Origin: Serratia fonticola
Lineage (GTDB): Bacteria > Pseudomonadota > Gammaproteobacteria > Enterobacterales > Enterobacteriaceae
Reading direction: 5' to 3'
DNA length: 64,000 nt
NCBI RefSeq assembly: GCF_006715025.1
Contig: NZ_VFMK01000001.1
Coordinates: forward strand, 434,001 to 498,000
The first letter of the stretch is position 1. Each line of letters opens with the position of its first letter. Positions 14,451 to 22,931 of the stretch are shown here, piece after piece. Under the pieces are notes generated by a model that was given only the letters and a program-made list of their open reading frames with translations, had not been told where the DNA came from and did no database searches. The position numbers and the translations under genes are program-made.

Positions 14451-14550
14451 TGAAACGACCTTATAAAAAGTCGTTTCAGCAGTCGTTTCATTCAATATTT
14501 TGATTTATATATAAATATTTATTAGTGAAACGTTGAAACAACTGAAACGA
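14451..14550. other. Candidate replication origin with iterons
   Basis: TGAAACGA-type repeats occur at 14451-14458, 14471-14478, 14483-14490, 14526-14532, 14534-14540 and 14543-14550, in both orientations. They flank an AT-rich stretch at 14491-14525 (ttgatttatatataaatat). Iterons either side of an AT-rich unwinding region is the design of satellite origins such as those of P4 and SaPIs. The initiator would be the DUF927 protein. The stretch 14390-14584 contains no open frame that I would call a gene. Confidence 0.55.
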
Positions 14551-14584
14551 CTATAATAATGCTCACACATACGCGCGGGGAGAG

Positions 14585-15844
14585 CTACTTCCTATTCGCT
14601 ATGGATACAACGTTGTAATTTTCACCCTGTTCCAGCGCCACCAGCAGATCGGCCCACAACTCCAACGCTGCCCGGCGTTCCGCAAAGTACTGGTGTCGGT
14701 TATAGATACCCTCAACACCTTTGATGCGATGATTCAGGCAGCGTTCTGCAACAATCGGATCAACACCCAGCGCCGCTAAATGGGTACGGGCAGTGCGGCG
14801 GAAGTCATGAATAGTGAAGTTCAGCACCTCCGACATTTCGCGGCGTACTTTGCCCAATGCGACAGGGAGAGTACTTTCCTGAATATGGGGGATCATCCGG
14901 TGCTGCATTTTCCTGGCGGGGAGCACCCATTTGCTGTTGCTGGAAAAACTGTGCAACTCCCTGAGCCATGCAACAGCTGGTGGAGGTAAGGGAATATCGA
15001 TAGCGTCGCCATTCTTTGCGCGCTCTGCGGGAAGGTGCCACACTGCTTCATCTAAATCGAATTCATCCCATGGAGCGCCGCACAGCTCCATTTTGCGGCA
15101 GCATAGCGTAAGGATCAGCTTCATGGTTAATTCGTTCTCGCGGCTGAAACCTTTTGCCATACGCATTGCCTGGAAAAACTGCATAAGTTCTTCGCGGGTT
15201 AGCCAACGTTCCCTGCTTTTCTCCTGGCCGCCAGCGTCGGAAATCTCAAAAGCTCCGGTGGGGTTAATTTCCAGCATGTGCCGTTTAATACCGTAGTCGA
15301 AAATACGGCGGGTCCAGCGTAGTACATCGTTGGCAATGGTTGGCGCTCCCCGAGCGACGATCTTCTGCAGCATATCGTCAATGTGTCTAGGGCGAACATC
15401 CTCAACTTTGAGATGGCCAATATTTGGGTTTATGTCCTTATCGATACGGCGGCGCAGAATATCGGGATGTTTCCATCTTCCAAGGATCTGCCGCTCGAAA
15501 TACTCGGAGGCCAGTTCTGATACCCGGAGCGCGTTTTTCTCCTGCTCGATTTTCTCTAGCGCGTTAGCTTTGCGTTCCTGCTTCTCCCCGGCAACGTCAT
15601 AACCCAGGGCAACACGGGCAGAAAGCTCTTTGGCGGTTTCCCTAGCTTTGGCTAACGATAGTTCGACATAGGAGCCAATAACCATAGCCCTCGTTTTACC
15701 CGCGAACTTATACCTGAAACGCCATACCGGGGATCTATCCACTTCTCTATAGCGCAAATAGAGCCCATTACCATCTGAGCGTCCTTCAAATCGTTCTCCC
15801 GCCTTAACCCATGCCCGTATCTGCATATCTGTGAGCTTTGCCAT
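14585..15844 (-). CDS. Tyrosine integrase, P4/DUF4102 type
   Basis: A 419-residue site-specific recombinase. The N-terminal part (residues 1-90) is the DUF4102-like arm-binding domain of P4-type integrases, a SAM-like core-binding domain follows (about 105-200), and the catalytic domain shows Arg250, the HxxR pair His346/Arg349, His372 and the probable nucleophile Tyr381 (GIYNRHQY). All catalytic residues are present, so it is likely active. It is transcribed away from yicC, with its promoter in the gap beside the chromosomal junction. That gap has GGGTACA repeats that may be arm sites. Confidence 0.92.
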   Translation of the reverse strand: MAKLTDMQIRAWVKAGERFEGRSDGNGLYLRYREVDRSPVWRFRYKFAGKTRAMVIGSYVELSLAKARETAKELSARVALGYDVAGEKQERKANALEKIEQEKNALRVSELASEYFERQILGRWKHPDILRRRIDKDINPNIGHLKVEDVRPRHIDDMLQKIVARGAPTIANDVLRWTRRIFDYGIKRHMLEINPTGAFEISDAGGQEKSRERWLTREELMQFFQAMRMAKGFSRENELTMKLILTLCCRKMELCGAPWDEFDLDEAVWHLPAERAKNGDAIDIPLPPPAVAWLRELHSFSSNSKWVLPARKMQHRMIPHIQESTLPVALGKVRREMSEVLNFTIHDFRRTARTHLAALGVDPIVAERCLNHRIKGVEGIYNRHQYFAERRAALELWADLLVALEQGENYNVVSIANRK

Positions 15845-15870
15845 AATCCCGCCTGAGTTTTGAATCTATC

Positions 15871-15923
15871 GTGTACCCAAATTGACCCACCTTACTTCGC
15901 AATGGGTACATGCTTGGGTACAC
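15871..15923. repeat. Repeated TGGGTACA motifs upstream of int
   Basis: GTGTACCCA (15871-15879) is the exact reverse complement of TGGGTACAC (15915-15923), and a third copy TGGGTACA lies at 15903-15910. They sit between the integrase start and the chromosomal gene yicC. Such motifs are commonly integrase arm sites or operators of int. The crossover point itself should lie close by, about 15,924-15,968, but I cannot identify it without the other end. Confidence 0.5.
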
Positions 15924-15967
15924 AGATAAGTTGCGATTTGATGAGAGTATATGCGATGACATGACAT

Positions 15968-15993
15968 TAAAAAAGCCCGCTAATATGCGGGCT
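15968..15993 (-). terminator. Terminator downstream of yicC
   Basis: Read on the minus strand: AGCCCGC, a 6-base loop, GCGGGCT and a T run, about 40 bases past the yicC stop. If it belongs to yicC, the chromosome begins right of about 15,968. Confidence 0.75.
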
Positions 15994-16031
15994 GTCTGGA
16001 TTTTTGCGATTATGTGAGACGCTATGCAATG

Positions 16032-16895
16032 TTACTCAATGTTTTGAATCTGCTCACGCATTTGCTCAATCAACACCTTCAGCTCGATCGCTGAGGTGGT
16101 CACTTCCGCATTGATTGATTTGGAAGCCAGCGTATTCGATTCGCGGTTGAACTCCTGCATCATAAAGTCGAGGCGGCGGCCTACGGCTTCTTTCTTCTTC
16201 AGGATATTGTGCGTTTCTTTCACATGTGCTTCCAGGCGATCCAACTCTTCGGCGACGTCGATACGTTGCGCCATCAGCACCAGTTCCTGCTCCAGGCGAG
16301 TATTTTCCAACTGCACCTGCGCTTCTTCCAGTTTGCTTACCAGACGTTCACGTTGCCATTGCAGGATGTTTGGCATCTGCGCGCGCACTTTTGATACCTC
16401 GGCGCTCACGCCGTCGAGACGCTGTTCGATCAGAGCTTTCAAAGCGCTGCCTTCGCTTTCGCGTGCGGCAATGAAATCGTCCAGCGCGCCTTCCAGCGCC
16501 TGCATCAGTTCAGCACTGATAGCATCCAGATCCTGTTCCTGAGCGGACATTACGCCTGGCCAGCGCAACACGTCGATCGGGTCTATCTCCCCTTCGTCGC
16601 TTTGCATTTTGACCCAGTTGGCGGCTTCAACCAGTTGTTTAGCCAGTTTTTCGTTCAGGATCATTGAGCTTTGTGCGCTCGGATCGAGTTCGAAACGCAG
16701 GTTGCACTCCACTTTGCCACGCGTCAGGCGGCCACGGATACGCTCGCGGATCACTGGCTCAAGGCTGCGGAATTGCTCTGGCAGGCGGATGTATGTTTCT
16801 AAGTAGCGTTGGTTAACGGAACGCAGCTCCCAAGCTGCGCTGCCCCATTCACCCTTGATTTCACGCCGGGCGTAGGCGGTCATGCTGCGGATCAT
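16032..16895 (-). CDS. yicC: Endoribonuclease YicC
   Basis: A 287-residue protein, full length for the family, starting MIRSMTAYARREIKGEWG at 16895; the frame stays open upstream but only this ATG fits YicC. The N-terminal YicC domain (about 1-155) is followed by a DUF1732 C-terminal domain ending in VLIEQMREQIQNIE. YicC proteins are oligomeric endoribonucleases involved in RNA turnover. It is divergent from rph, as in E. coli. The 3' side carries the integrated element but the gene is intact. Confidence 0.92.
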   Translation of the reverse strand: MIRSMTAYARREIKGEWGSAAWELRSVNQRYLETYIRLPEQFRSLEPVIRERIRGRLTRGKVECNLRFELDPSAQSSMILNEKLAKQLVEAANWVKMQSDEGEIDPIDVLRWPGVMSAQEQDLDAISAELMQALEGALDDFIAARESEGSALKALIEQRLDGVSAEVSKVRAQMPNILQWQRERLVSKLEEAQVQLENTRLEQELVLMAQRIDVAEELDRLEAHVKETHNILKKKEAVGRRLDFMMQEFNRESNTLASKSINAEVTTSAIELKVLIEQMREQIQNIE

Positions 16896-17022
16896 TGATG
16901 CGTACCCGTAATAGGAAAAGATGTACCGATTATAGCGTTGCGCCTGCGGCCAAGATAGGCATAACGTCACGAAGCCCGTATAATGCGCAGCCAATCGTTG
17001 ATAAAGAAGCTGGAGAGAGCCC

Positions 17023-17739
17023 ATGCGTCCTGCAGGCAGAGCACCACAACAAGTTCGCCCCCTGACATTGACCCGTCACTATACGAAACACGCTGAAGGT
17101 TCAGTGCTGGTTGAGTTTGGCGATACCAAAGTTTTGTGCACCGCCACGGTAGAAGAGGGCGTTCCGCGTTTTCTGAAAGGCCAGGGGCAAGGCTGGATCA
17201 CCGCAGAATATGGCATGCTACCTCGCTCTACCCACAGCCGTAATGCCCGCGAAGCGGCCAAAGGCAAACAGGGTGGGCGCACGCTGGAAATCCAACGTCT
17301 GATTGCCCGCTCACTACGTGCGGCAGTAGATCTGAAAAAACTGGGTGAATTCACCATCACTCTGGACTGTGACGTGTTACAAGCGGATGGGGGTACCCGT
17401 ACCGCTTCTATTACTGGTGCTTGTGTGGCGCTGGCCGATGCGCTTAATGCTTTGGTTGTTGCCGGTAAACTGAAAGCCAACCCGATGAAAGGATTGGTCG
17501 CTGCGGTTTCGGTTGGGATCGTGAATGGCGAAGCGCTGTGCGATCTGGAATATGTAGAAGATTCCGCTGCAGAAATCGATATGAACGTCGTGATGATGGA
17601 AGATGGCCGCATGATCGAAGTGCAGGGGACTGCCGAAGGTGAGCCGTTCAGCCATGATGAGTTGCTGGCGTTATTGGCACTGGCCCGAGGGGGCATCGAA
17701 ACGATCTTCCAGGCGCAGAAAGCGGCGCTGGCAGACTGA
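17023..17739 (+). CDS. rph: RNase PH
   Basis: A 238-residue phosphorolytic 3'-5' exoribonuclease that trims tRNA 3' ends. It begins MRPAGRAPQQVRPLTLTRHY and has the conserved GGRTLEIQRLIARSLRAAVD and DCDVLQADGGTRTASITGA blocks that bind substrate and phosphate. The length is normal, and it lacks the frameshift known in E. coli K-12 MG1655, so it should be active. It is followed by an attenuator-like hairpin and pyrE, the usual operon. Confidence 0.96.
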   Translation: MRPAGRAPQQVRPLTLTRHYTKHAEGSVLVEFGDTKVLCTATVEEGVPRFLKGQGQGWITAEYGMLPRSTHSRNAREAAKGKQGGRTLEIQRLIARSLRAAVDLKKLGEFTITLDCDVLQADGGTRTASITGACVALADALNALVVAGKLKANPMKGLVAAVSVGIVNGEALCDLEYVEDSAAEIDMNVVMMEDGRMIEVQGTAEGEPFSHDELLALLALARGGIETIFQAQKAALAD

Positions 17740-17745
17740 TTTTTC

Positions 17746-17772
17746 AAGGCGACTGAGAAGTCGCCTTTTTTA
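17746..17772 (+). terminator. rph terminator / pyrE attenuator
   Basis: AAGGCGACT (17746-17754) pairs with AGTCGCCTT (17759-17767), followed by a T run. It lies 6 bases past rph and about 60 before pyrE. In E. coli a hairpin in this position gives UTP-sensitive attenuation of pyrE, coupled to translation near the end of rph. The same control is likely here. Confidence 0.85.
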
Positions 17773-17831
17773 CGCCCGGCATCTGGGTGGCAGTAGAATC
17801 AACTTTACAGGTAAGACGAGGAGAAGCAGTA

Positions 17832-18473
17832 ATGAAAGCCTATCAGCGCCAGTTTATCGAGTTTGCGCTTAACAAGCAGGTATTGAAGTTCGGTGAGTTC
17901 ACCCTGAAGTCCGGCCGTACCAGCCCCTATTTCTTCAATGCCGGTCTGTTTAATACCGGGCGTGACCTTGCACTGTTAGGGCGTTTCTATGCTGAGGCGC
18001 TGATGGATTCCGGCATCGATTTCGATTTGCTGTTTGGCCCGGCATACAAAGGTATCCCGATTGCCACCACGACCGCAGTCGCATTGGCGGAGCATCATGA
18101 GCGTGACGTGCCTTACTGCTTTAACCGTAAGGAAGCCAAGGATCATGGTGAAGGCGGTACCTTGGTGGGGAGCCCACTACAGGGGCGTGTGATGCTGGTG
18201 GATGATGTGATTACCGCAGGAACCGCCATCCGTGAGTCAATGGAAATCATCAGCGCCCAGGGTGCCAGCCTGGCTGGCGTACTGATTTCTCTTGATCGTC
18301 AGGAGCGTGGCCGTGCTGATATTTCCGCGATTCAGGAAGTGGAGCGGGATTATCACTGTAAGGTGATTTCCATCATTACGCTCAAAGATCTGATTGCTTA
18401 TCTGGAAGAAAAGCCGGAAATGGCCGATCACTTGGCTGCGGTGCGCGCGTATCGCGAGCAGTACGGAGTATAA
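17832..18473 (+). CDS. pyrE: Orotate phosphoribosyltransferase
   Basis: A 213-residue enzyme that joins orotate to PRPP to make orotidine 5'-phosphate in pyrimidine synthesis. The ATG at 17832 has GAGGAGAAGC upstream. The PRPP-binding motif (VMLVDDVITAGTA) and the flexible loop (CFNRKEAKDHGEGG) are intact. The gene follows rph and its attenuator and ends before a strong hairpin. Confidence 0.97.
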   Translation: MKAYQRQFIEFALNKQVLKFGEFTLKSGRTSPYFFNAGLFNTGRDLALLGRFYAEALMDSGIDFDLLFGPAYKGIPIATTTAVALAEHHERDVPYCFNRKEAKDHGEGGTLVGSPLQGRVMLVDDVITAGTAIRESMEIISAQGASLAGVLISLDRQERGRADISAIQEVERDYHCKVISIITLKDLIAYLEEKPEMADHLAAVRAYREQYGV

Positions 18474-18476
18474 AAG

Positions 18477-18506
18477 AGTGATGCCGGTTTAACCCGGCAT
18501 CACTTT
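18477..18506. terminator. Hairpin between convergent pyrE and slmA
   Basis: AGTGATGCCGG and CCGGCATCACT form an 11-bp perfect stem with a 6-base loop just after pyrE. It sits between convergent genes and probably ends both transcripts; the T tracts on either side are short. Confidence 0.75.
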
Positions 18507-18523
18507 ATCTTTCAACCACAGAA

Positions 18524-19120
18524 TTATTGCAACTGTGCCGCTAAAAGTGGCCAGCGTGCCTCGAAATCCTGCGTTGGGCGATAGCGGAATTCGGAGCGTA
18601 TGTAGCGTGAAAGCATCCCTTCGCAGAAGGCCAACAGTTGGCTGGCCAGCAATGTCTCATCCACGATAAAGCCTTTGCCTTCACGTAGTTTTCGCTCTTT
18701 CAGTACCTGACGCAGTTGCGCTTCAATGCGTTCAAACAGCTGGTTGATTCTGCCCTGCAGGCGATCCTGTTCAAACATCAGTGCGTGCCCGGTCATAATC
18801 CTTGTCAGCCCTGGGTTGCGTTCTGCAAATCCGAGAACCAGCAAAATAATTAAGCGCAGGCGGTTGAACGTCTCTTTTTCGTCCTGAAGGATCAGGTTGA
18901 TACGTGTTATCAGGCTGTCCTCAATAAACTCGATCAGGCTATCGAACATGCGTGTCTTGCTGGGAAAATGCCGGTAAAGGGCAGCTTCAGAGACACCAAC
19001 GTTCGCGGCGAGCTTTGCTGTGGTAATACGCTGGCTGCCGTCGCTGGATTCCAGCATCTGGGCTAACGCCTGCAATATCTCCTCGCGCCGATTCCTTTTC
19101 GTATTTTCTTTTTCTGCCAT
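18524..19120 (-). CDS. slmA: Nucleoid occlusion factor SlmA
   Basis: A 198-residue TetR-family protein with the helix-turn-helix at about 28-52 (TTAKLAANVGVSEAALYRHFPSK) and a helical C-terminal domain. SlmA binds specific chromosomal sites and disrupts FtsZ polymers so that division does not cut the nucleoid. Length and sequence match the enterobacterial protein. It is convergent to pyrE and oriented with dut and coaBC, from which it is separated by a 560-base repeat-bearing gap. Confidence 0.96.
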   Translation of the reverse strand: MAEKENTKRNRREEILQALAQMLESSDGSQRITTAKLAANVGVSEAALYRHFPSKTRMFDSLIEFIEDSLITRINLILQDEKETFNRLRLIILLVLGFAERNPGLTRIMTGHALMFEQDRLQGRINQLFERIEAQLRQVLKERKLREGKGFIVDETLLASQLLAFCEGMLSRYIRSEFRYRPTQDFEARWPLLAAQLQ

Positions 19121-19275
19121 GTTTGATTAGACCCTTGCTAAAACGGCTTATACCCTAAATTTTCAATCAGTTATTGCTTTGACACACTCAGATATAGATT
19201 CTCGAAAACCCGTGCACCGGCCGTTACAGAAAACATTCTGTGTGGCTTATATGATCGCTTTTGTACGGTGTTTGG

Positions 19276-19562
19276 GTCATTCCCGTCATCTTTCAAGCTA
19301 CAGTGTTGTTATCTGCACTTAATTATTCGTCACACCCATGGGCCTTAGCCCTTAGGTGGCCGTTGTAGTCAGCATTCAAATCTATGAGAAACCCCACCCT
19401 TGTGATTTCCCTTTCGGGCTGCCGCATTGCGGCATTCCTATCGGTTTCCGACCGAGCTGTCCGGGCAGATTTGTTACTCCAGTCACTTACACCAGTAAGC
19501 CACTGAATGAACACGCCTGTCGCCTTGCTGTACAGGGATGTACCAATGCGCTAGAAGCGGCT
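19276..19562. repeat. Degenerate intergenic palindromic repeat
   Basis: The slmA-dut gap (19121-19681) has no convincing gene. Part of it resembles an enterobacterial intergenic repeat: it begins TCCCGTCATCTTTCAAGCTA and ends near CTGTACAGGGATGTACC. Two other places in the window share its words (22932-23010 and, more weakly, 24395-24514). Boundaries are approximate and no transposase is present. Confidence 0.45.
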
Positions 19563-19681
19563 AATGTGAAACCCTGAGGGCTCAGCCATTATTCTCCGTG
19601 CGTGCCGGGTAAGCCGTGCCGTATTGCAAGCGGCACGGCTTCAGGCAACATTCCCTGTTGACCATTTTGTTACGGGTAAAC

Positions 19682-20140
19682 TCAATGGCGGCCTGAATGA
19701 CCGAAGCCACCAGCACCGCGCTCGCTACTGTCGAAATCGCTCACCAGGTTGAATTCGGCCTGCACAACTGGCACAAACACCATTTGTGCGATGCGCTCAC
19801 CGGGTTCAATGGTGAAAGATTTCTGGCTGCGATTCCACACGGACACCATTAACTGGCCCTGATAGTCGGAGTCGATCAGGCCAACCAGATTGCCCAGTAC
19901 CACGCCATGTTTATGACCCAGACCGGAACGCGGCAGGATCACCGCAGCCAGGCCTGTATCGGCGATGTGAATGGCCAGGCCGGTAGGCAGCAAGGTGGTT
20001 TCACCCGGCGCCAGCTCGACAGCACTGTCCAGGCAGGCGCGCAGATCAAGACCGGCAGAGCCTGGAGTGGCGTAGGTCGGTAAGGGGAATTCTTGACCGA
20101 TACGCGGGTCGAGGATCTTAACGTCGATTTTTTTCATCAT
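19682..20140 (-). CDS. dut: dUTPase
   Basis: A 152-residue trimeric dUTP pyrophosphatase that keeps uracil out of DNA and supplies dUMP. The conserved motifs are present: TPGSAGLDLRA, RSGLGHKHG, GLIDSDYQGQL, GERIAQMVF and the C-terminal RGAGGFGHSG arm. It overlaps the end of coaBC by 23 bases, the standard arrangement. ATG codons at 20140 and 20137 are both possible starts. Confidence 0.97.
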   Translation of the reverse strand: MMKKIDVKILDPRIGQEFPLPTYATPGSAGLDLRACLDSAVELAPGETTLLPTGLAIHIADTGLAAVILPRSGLGHKHGVVLGNLVGLIDSDYQGQLMVSVWNRSQKSFTIEPGERIAQMVFVPVVQAEFNLVSDFDSSERGAGGFGHSGRH

Positions 20141-21335
20141 AACGGCTGACTATCTCGTCTATTAAACGTTGGCCAAGGAGTGCCTTGTCGCTATGCGGAA
20201 GGCGTTTTTCTCCATCCTGCCAAAAAAGATGCAGGGCATTGGTATCACTGTTGAAACCGTGCTCTGCAAGCGATACATCATTAGCGCAGATCAAATCCAG
20301 TTTCTTCCGCGCCAGTTTTTGTCGCGCGTATTCTTCCACATTCTGGGTTTCGGCGGCAAACCCGACGACAAAAGGACGATTTTTGCTCATCGCGGCAACG
20401 TCAGCGACGATATCGGGGTTTTTTACCATCCTGAGGGTGATTTCATCACCCTGTTTTTTGATCTTCTCATCGGCAATCTGCACTGCGCGATAATCTGCCA
20501 CGGCGGCACAAGAGATAAAAATGTGCTGTTGTGCTGCCTGCTGCTGTACGGCTTTCTCCATTTCCAATGCACTGGTGACATTAATGCGTTTCACCCGTGG
20601 CGGAGTCGATAAGCTGACCGGTCCGGCGACCAATGTCACTTGTGCGCCGCGCGCAGCTGCGGCATGCGCTATCGCAAACCCCATCTTGCCGGAACTGTGG
20701 TTGCTGATAAAACGTACCGGATCCAAGGCTTCCTGCGTCGGACCCGCAGTGATCATCATCTTTAAATGTTTCAGATCCTGTGGCACAGAAAAATAATTGT
20801 TGGCCAATTCAACAATCGCCAACGGATCCAGCATGCGCCCTGGCCCGACATCGCCACAGGCTTGGCTACCGCTGTCTGGACCCCATAGCAACAAACCACG
20901 CGCCAACAGGGTTTGAAGGTTTACCTGGGTGGCGGCAGCACGATACATCTGTTGGTTCATGGCCGGTGCTGCTGCAATAGGGGCATCGGTTGCCAGACAG
21001 ACGGTGGTGAGCAGATCGTTGGCCATCCCGGCGGCCACTCTGGCCAGCAGATCGGCCGTTGCCGGTGCCAGGATCACCAAATCGGCCCATTTGCCCAACT
21101 CGATATGTCCCATAGCGGCTTCTGCCGCGGGATCCAGCAGATCGTCGGAAACCGGATAGCCAGAAACCGCTTGTAGCGTCAGTGGAGTAATAAATGCTTT
21201 GGCGGCGGTGGTCATGACCACTCTTACCTCAGCGCCTCTGTCACGCAGGCGGCGTACTAGCTCAGGGCATTTGTAAGCAGCAATACCGCCACTGACGCCA
21301 AGCACAATATGTTTGCCGGAAAGTCCCGTCATCAT
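20118..21335 (-). CDS. coaBC: Phosphopantothenoylcysteine synthetase/decarboxylase
   Basis: A 405-residue bifunctional coenzyme A enzyme, beginning MMTGLSGKHIVLGVSGGIAAY at 21335; 406 residues is usual. The N-terminal CoaC flavoprotein domain decarboxylates phosphopantothenoylcysteine and carries the active-site SQACGDVGPGRM segment. The C-terminal CoaB domain (from about residue 190) ligates cysteine to phosphopantothenate and shows ITAGPTQEALDPVRFISN and KKLDLICAND. Divergent from radC, overlapping dut. Confidence 0.96.
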   Translation of the reverse strand: MMTGLSGKHIVLGVSGGIAAYKCPELVRRLRDRGAEVRVVMTTAAKAFITPLTLQAVSGYPVSDDLLDPAAEAAMGHIELGKWADLVILAPATADLLARVAAGMANDLLTTVCLATDAPIAAAPAMNQQMYRAAATQVNLQTLLARGLLLWGPDSGSQACGDVGPGRMLDPLAIVELANNYFSVPQDLKHLKMMITAGPTQEALDPVRFISNHSSGKMGFAIAHAAAARGAQVTLVAGPVSLSTPPRVKRINVTSALEMEKAVQQQAAQQHIFISCAAVADYRAVQIADEKIKKQGDEITLRMVKNPDIVADVAAMSKNRPFVVGFAAETQNVEEYARQKLARKKLDLICANDVSLAEHGFNSDTNALHLFWQDGEKRLPHSDKALLGQRLIDEIVSRYDEKNRR

Positions 21336-21516
21336 GATTGTCCGATTGAAAACCGAAAGAGGCGACATTTTAGCATAACCATTGGCAGGGTGAGCGATTC
21401 TGCTGTGTATGCAGCCAGTTGCAAGGTGTTTTTCGCAACACTTCGCAATGTTATCAAACACCTGTCGCGGTACGAAATTCCCCGTGGCATGCTCTGGGCT
21501 TACAAGGGAGATGGCA

Positions 21517-22200
21517 ATGAGTCGTCAGGATATGTCGTTATGGCCGGGGGCGTTGGCCCCTAGAGAAAAATTGATGCGCGATGGCGCGGCAGCACTTTCC
21601 GATAGGGAATTACTGGCGATCTTTTTACGAACCGGTTTGCCAGGGGTTCATGTATCGCAACGAGCCGAACAGTTGCTGGGGCATTTTGGTTCCCTGTATC
21701 ACCTTATCTCGGCGGATTATGAACAATTCTGCAGTCAGAAAGGACTTGGGATGGCGACCTATGCCCAGTTGCAGGCGATTTCTGAGTTGGCTTTCCGGTT
21801 GTTTTCTGGCCCTCATTTGCTGGAGAACGCACTCCTGAATCCGAAAATTACCCAGCATTATTTGCACAGTTTGTTGGTTCATCATGAGCGGGAGGTGTTT
21901 TTAGTGTTGTTTCTGGACAATCAGCACCGCGTTATTCGCCACCAGGAGATGTTTGCTGGTACCATTAACAGCGTCGTCGTACACCCAAGAGAAATTGTGC
22001 GTGAAGCGTTGAAGGCTAATGCAGCCGCCATCATTCTGGCGCATAATCATCCTTCGGGTAAGGCTGAACCCAGTCACGCCGACCGTTTGATAACCGAGCA
22101 AGTGGTCAATGCCTGCCGGTTATTGGAGATCCGAGTGCTCGATCATTTGGTGATAGGCCGGGGTGAATGTGTCTCTTTTGCCGAGCGCGGATGGCTTTAA
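21517..22200 (+). CDS. radC: RadC/JAMM-type protein
   Basis: A 227-residue protein with the JAMM metal motif HNHPSGKAEPSHAD near residues 174-187 and the EVFLVLFLDNQHR strand before it; an N-terminal helix-hairpin-helix-like part precedes. AAGGGAG lies 6 bases before the ATG at 21517, which I prefer over the ATG at 21511. RadC was once linked to recombination repair but its function is unsettled. Divergent from coaBC and just upstream of the rpmBG promoter. Confidence 0.92.
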   Translation: MSRQDMSLWPGALAPREKLMRDGAAALSDRELLAIFLRTGLPGVHVSQRAEQLLGHFGSLYHLISADYEQFCSQKGLGMATYAQLQAISELAFRLFSGPHLLENALLNPKITQHYLHSLLVHHEREVFLVLFLDNQHRVIRHQEMFAGTINSVVVHPREIVREALKANAAAIILAHNHPSGKAEPSHADRLITEQVVNACRLLEIRVLDHLVIGRGECVSFAERGWL

Positions 22201-22244
22201 GCAACTTTTTCGCGATCCTTGAGGGATCTTTAGCTGTTCGGGAC

Positions 22245-22273
22245 TTGAGCACTTACGCTTCAGAGCGTATACT
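22245..22273 (+). promoter_or_regulatory. rpmBG promoter
   Basis: TTGAGC (22245-22250), a 17-base spacer and TATACT (22268-22273), followed by a GC-rich discriminator (ACGCCACC). A strong promoter with a GC-rich discriminator is expected for growth-rate and stringent control of ribosomal protein genes. Confidence 0.8.
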
Positions 22274-22306
22274 ACGCCACCTTTGAGAATCTTGGGTTTG
22301 GCGTTA

Positions 22307-22398
22307 AGAGCCTATCTCAGCAGGTTTCCAACCTGATGTGAGGTTTCTGACCTGATGACGAGAGTCTCCTCAGTATGAAGTTTGCTGAGATGGGCTCT
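22307..22398 (+). promoter_or_regulatory. Long stem-loop in the rpmB leader
   Basis: AGAGCCTATCTCAGCA (22307-22322) pairs with TGCTGAGATGGGCTCT (22383-22398) over 16 positions with one G-U pair, enclosing 60 bases with smaller ACCTGATG repeats. It falls in the roughly 185-nt untranslated leader between the rpmB promoter and the L28 start at 22465. A partly similar GTTTGCTGAGATG segment occurs at 42,090, so it may be a dispersed repeat rather than a dedicated regulator. Confidence 0.55.
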
Positions 22399-22464
22399 AA
22401 AAGCCTGACGAGGCGGCCATACCCTATACGAAGCTCGAGCTGATTTGATTTTTGGAGAATAGAC

Positions 22465-22701
22465 ATGTCCCGAGTCTGCCAAGTTACTGGCAAGCGCCCG
22501 GTGAGCGGTAACAACCGTTCCCACGCAATGAACGCGACCAAACGCCGTTTTCTGCCTAACCTGCACTCACACCGTTTTTGGGTTGAGGCTGAGAAGCGCT
22601 TTGTAACTCTGCGTGTATCTGCTAAAGGTATGCGTGTTATCGATAAGAAGGGTATTGAGACGGTCTTGGCCGATCTGCGTGCCCGTGGTGAGAAGTATTA
22701 A
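22465..22701 (+). CDS. rpmB: 50S ribosomal protein L28
   Basis: A 78-residue ribosomal protein with the L28 pattern MSRVCQVTGKRPVSGNNRSH at the N-terminus and RFWVEAEKRFVTLRVSAKG in the middle. TTTGGAGAATAGAC provides the ribosome site. It is 11 bases from rpmG and shares its promoter. Confidence 0.97.
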   Translation: MSRVCQVTGKRPVSGNNRSHAMNATKRRFLPNLHSHRFWVEAEKRFVTLRVSAKGMRVIDKKGIETVLADLRARGEKY

Positions 22702-22712
22702 GGAACTGAATC

Positions 22713-22880
22713 ATGGCTAAAGGTGTTCGCGAGAAGATCAAGCTGGTTTCTTCTGCTGGTACTGGTCACTTCTATACCACCACGAAGAACAAGCGTACTA
22801 AGCCGGAAAAATTGGAACTGAAGAAATTCGATCCAGTTGTCCGTCAACACGTGCTCTACAAAGAAGCTAAAATTAAATAA
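22713..22880 (+). CDS. rpmG: 50S ribosomal protein L33
   Basis: A 55-residue protein, [20 protein letters not shown]... ending [10 protein letters not shown], matching enterobacterial L33 in length and sequence. It is the cysteine-free form, so it does not bind zinc. Translated just after rpmB and followed by a terminator. Confidence 0.97.
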
Positions 22881-22896
22881 TTTTAGTGGATTAATG

Positions 22897-22923
22897 AAAA
22901 CCCGGCCTTGGCCGGGTTTTTTC
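22897..22923 (+). terminator. rpmBG terminator
   Basis: CCCGGCC and GGCCGGG with a 2-base loop, preceded by A bases and followed by six T, 16 bases after rpmG. It separates the ribosomal genes from mutM. Confidence 0.9.
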
Positions 22924-22931
22924 GTTATAAA

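Noticed and set aside
17079..17747. 222-aa frame antisense to rph
   Set aside because: It is a mirror of the strongly coding rph gene, Ser/Pro-rich and without a ribosome site or neighbours in its orientation.
19323..19577. Short frames in the slmA-dut gap
   Set aside because: They lie in a repeat-like sequence on both strands, with no ribosome sites or recognisable products.
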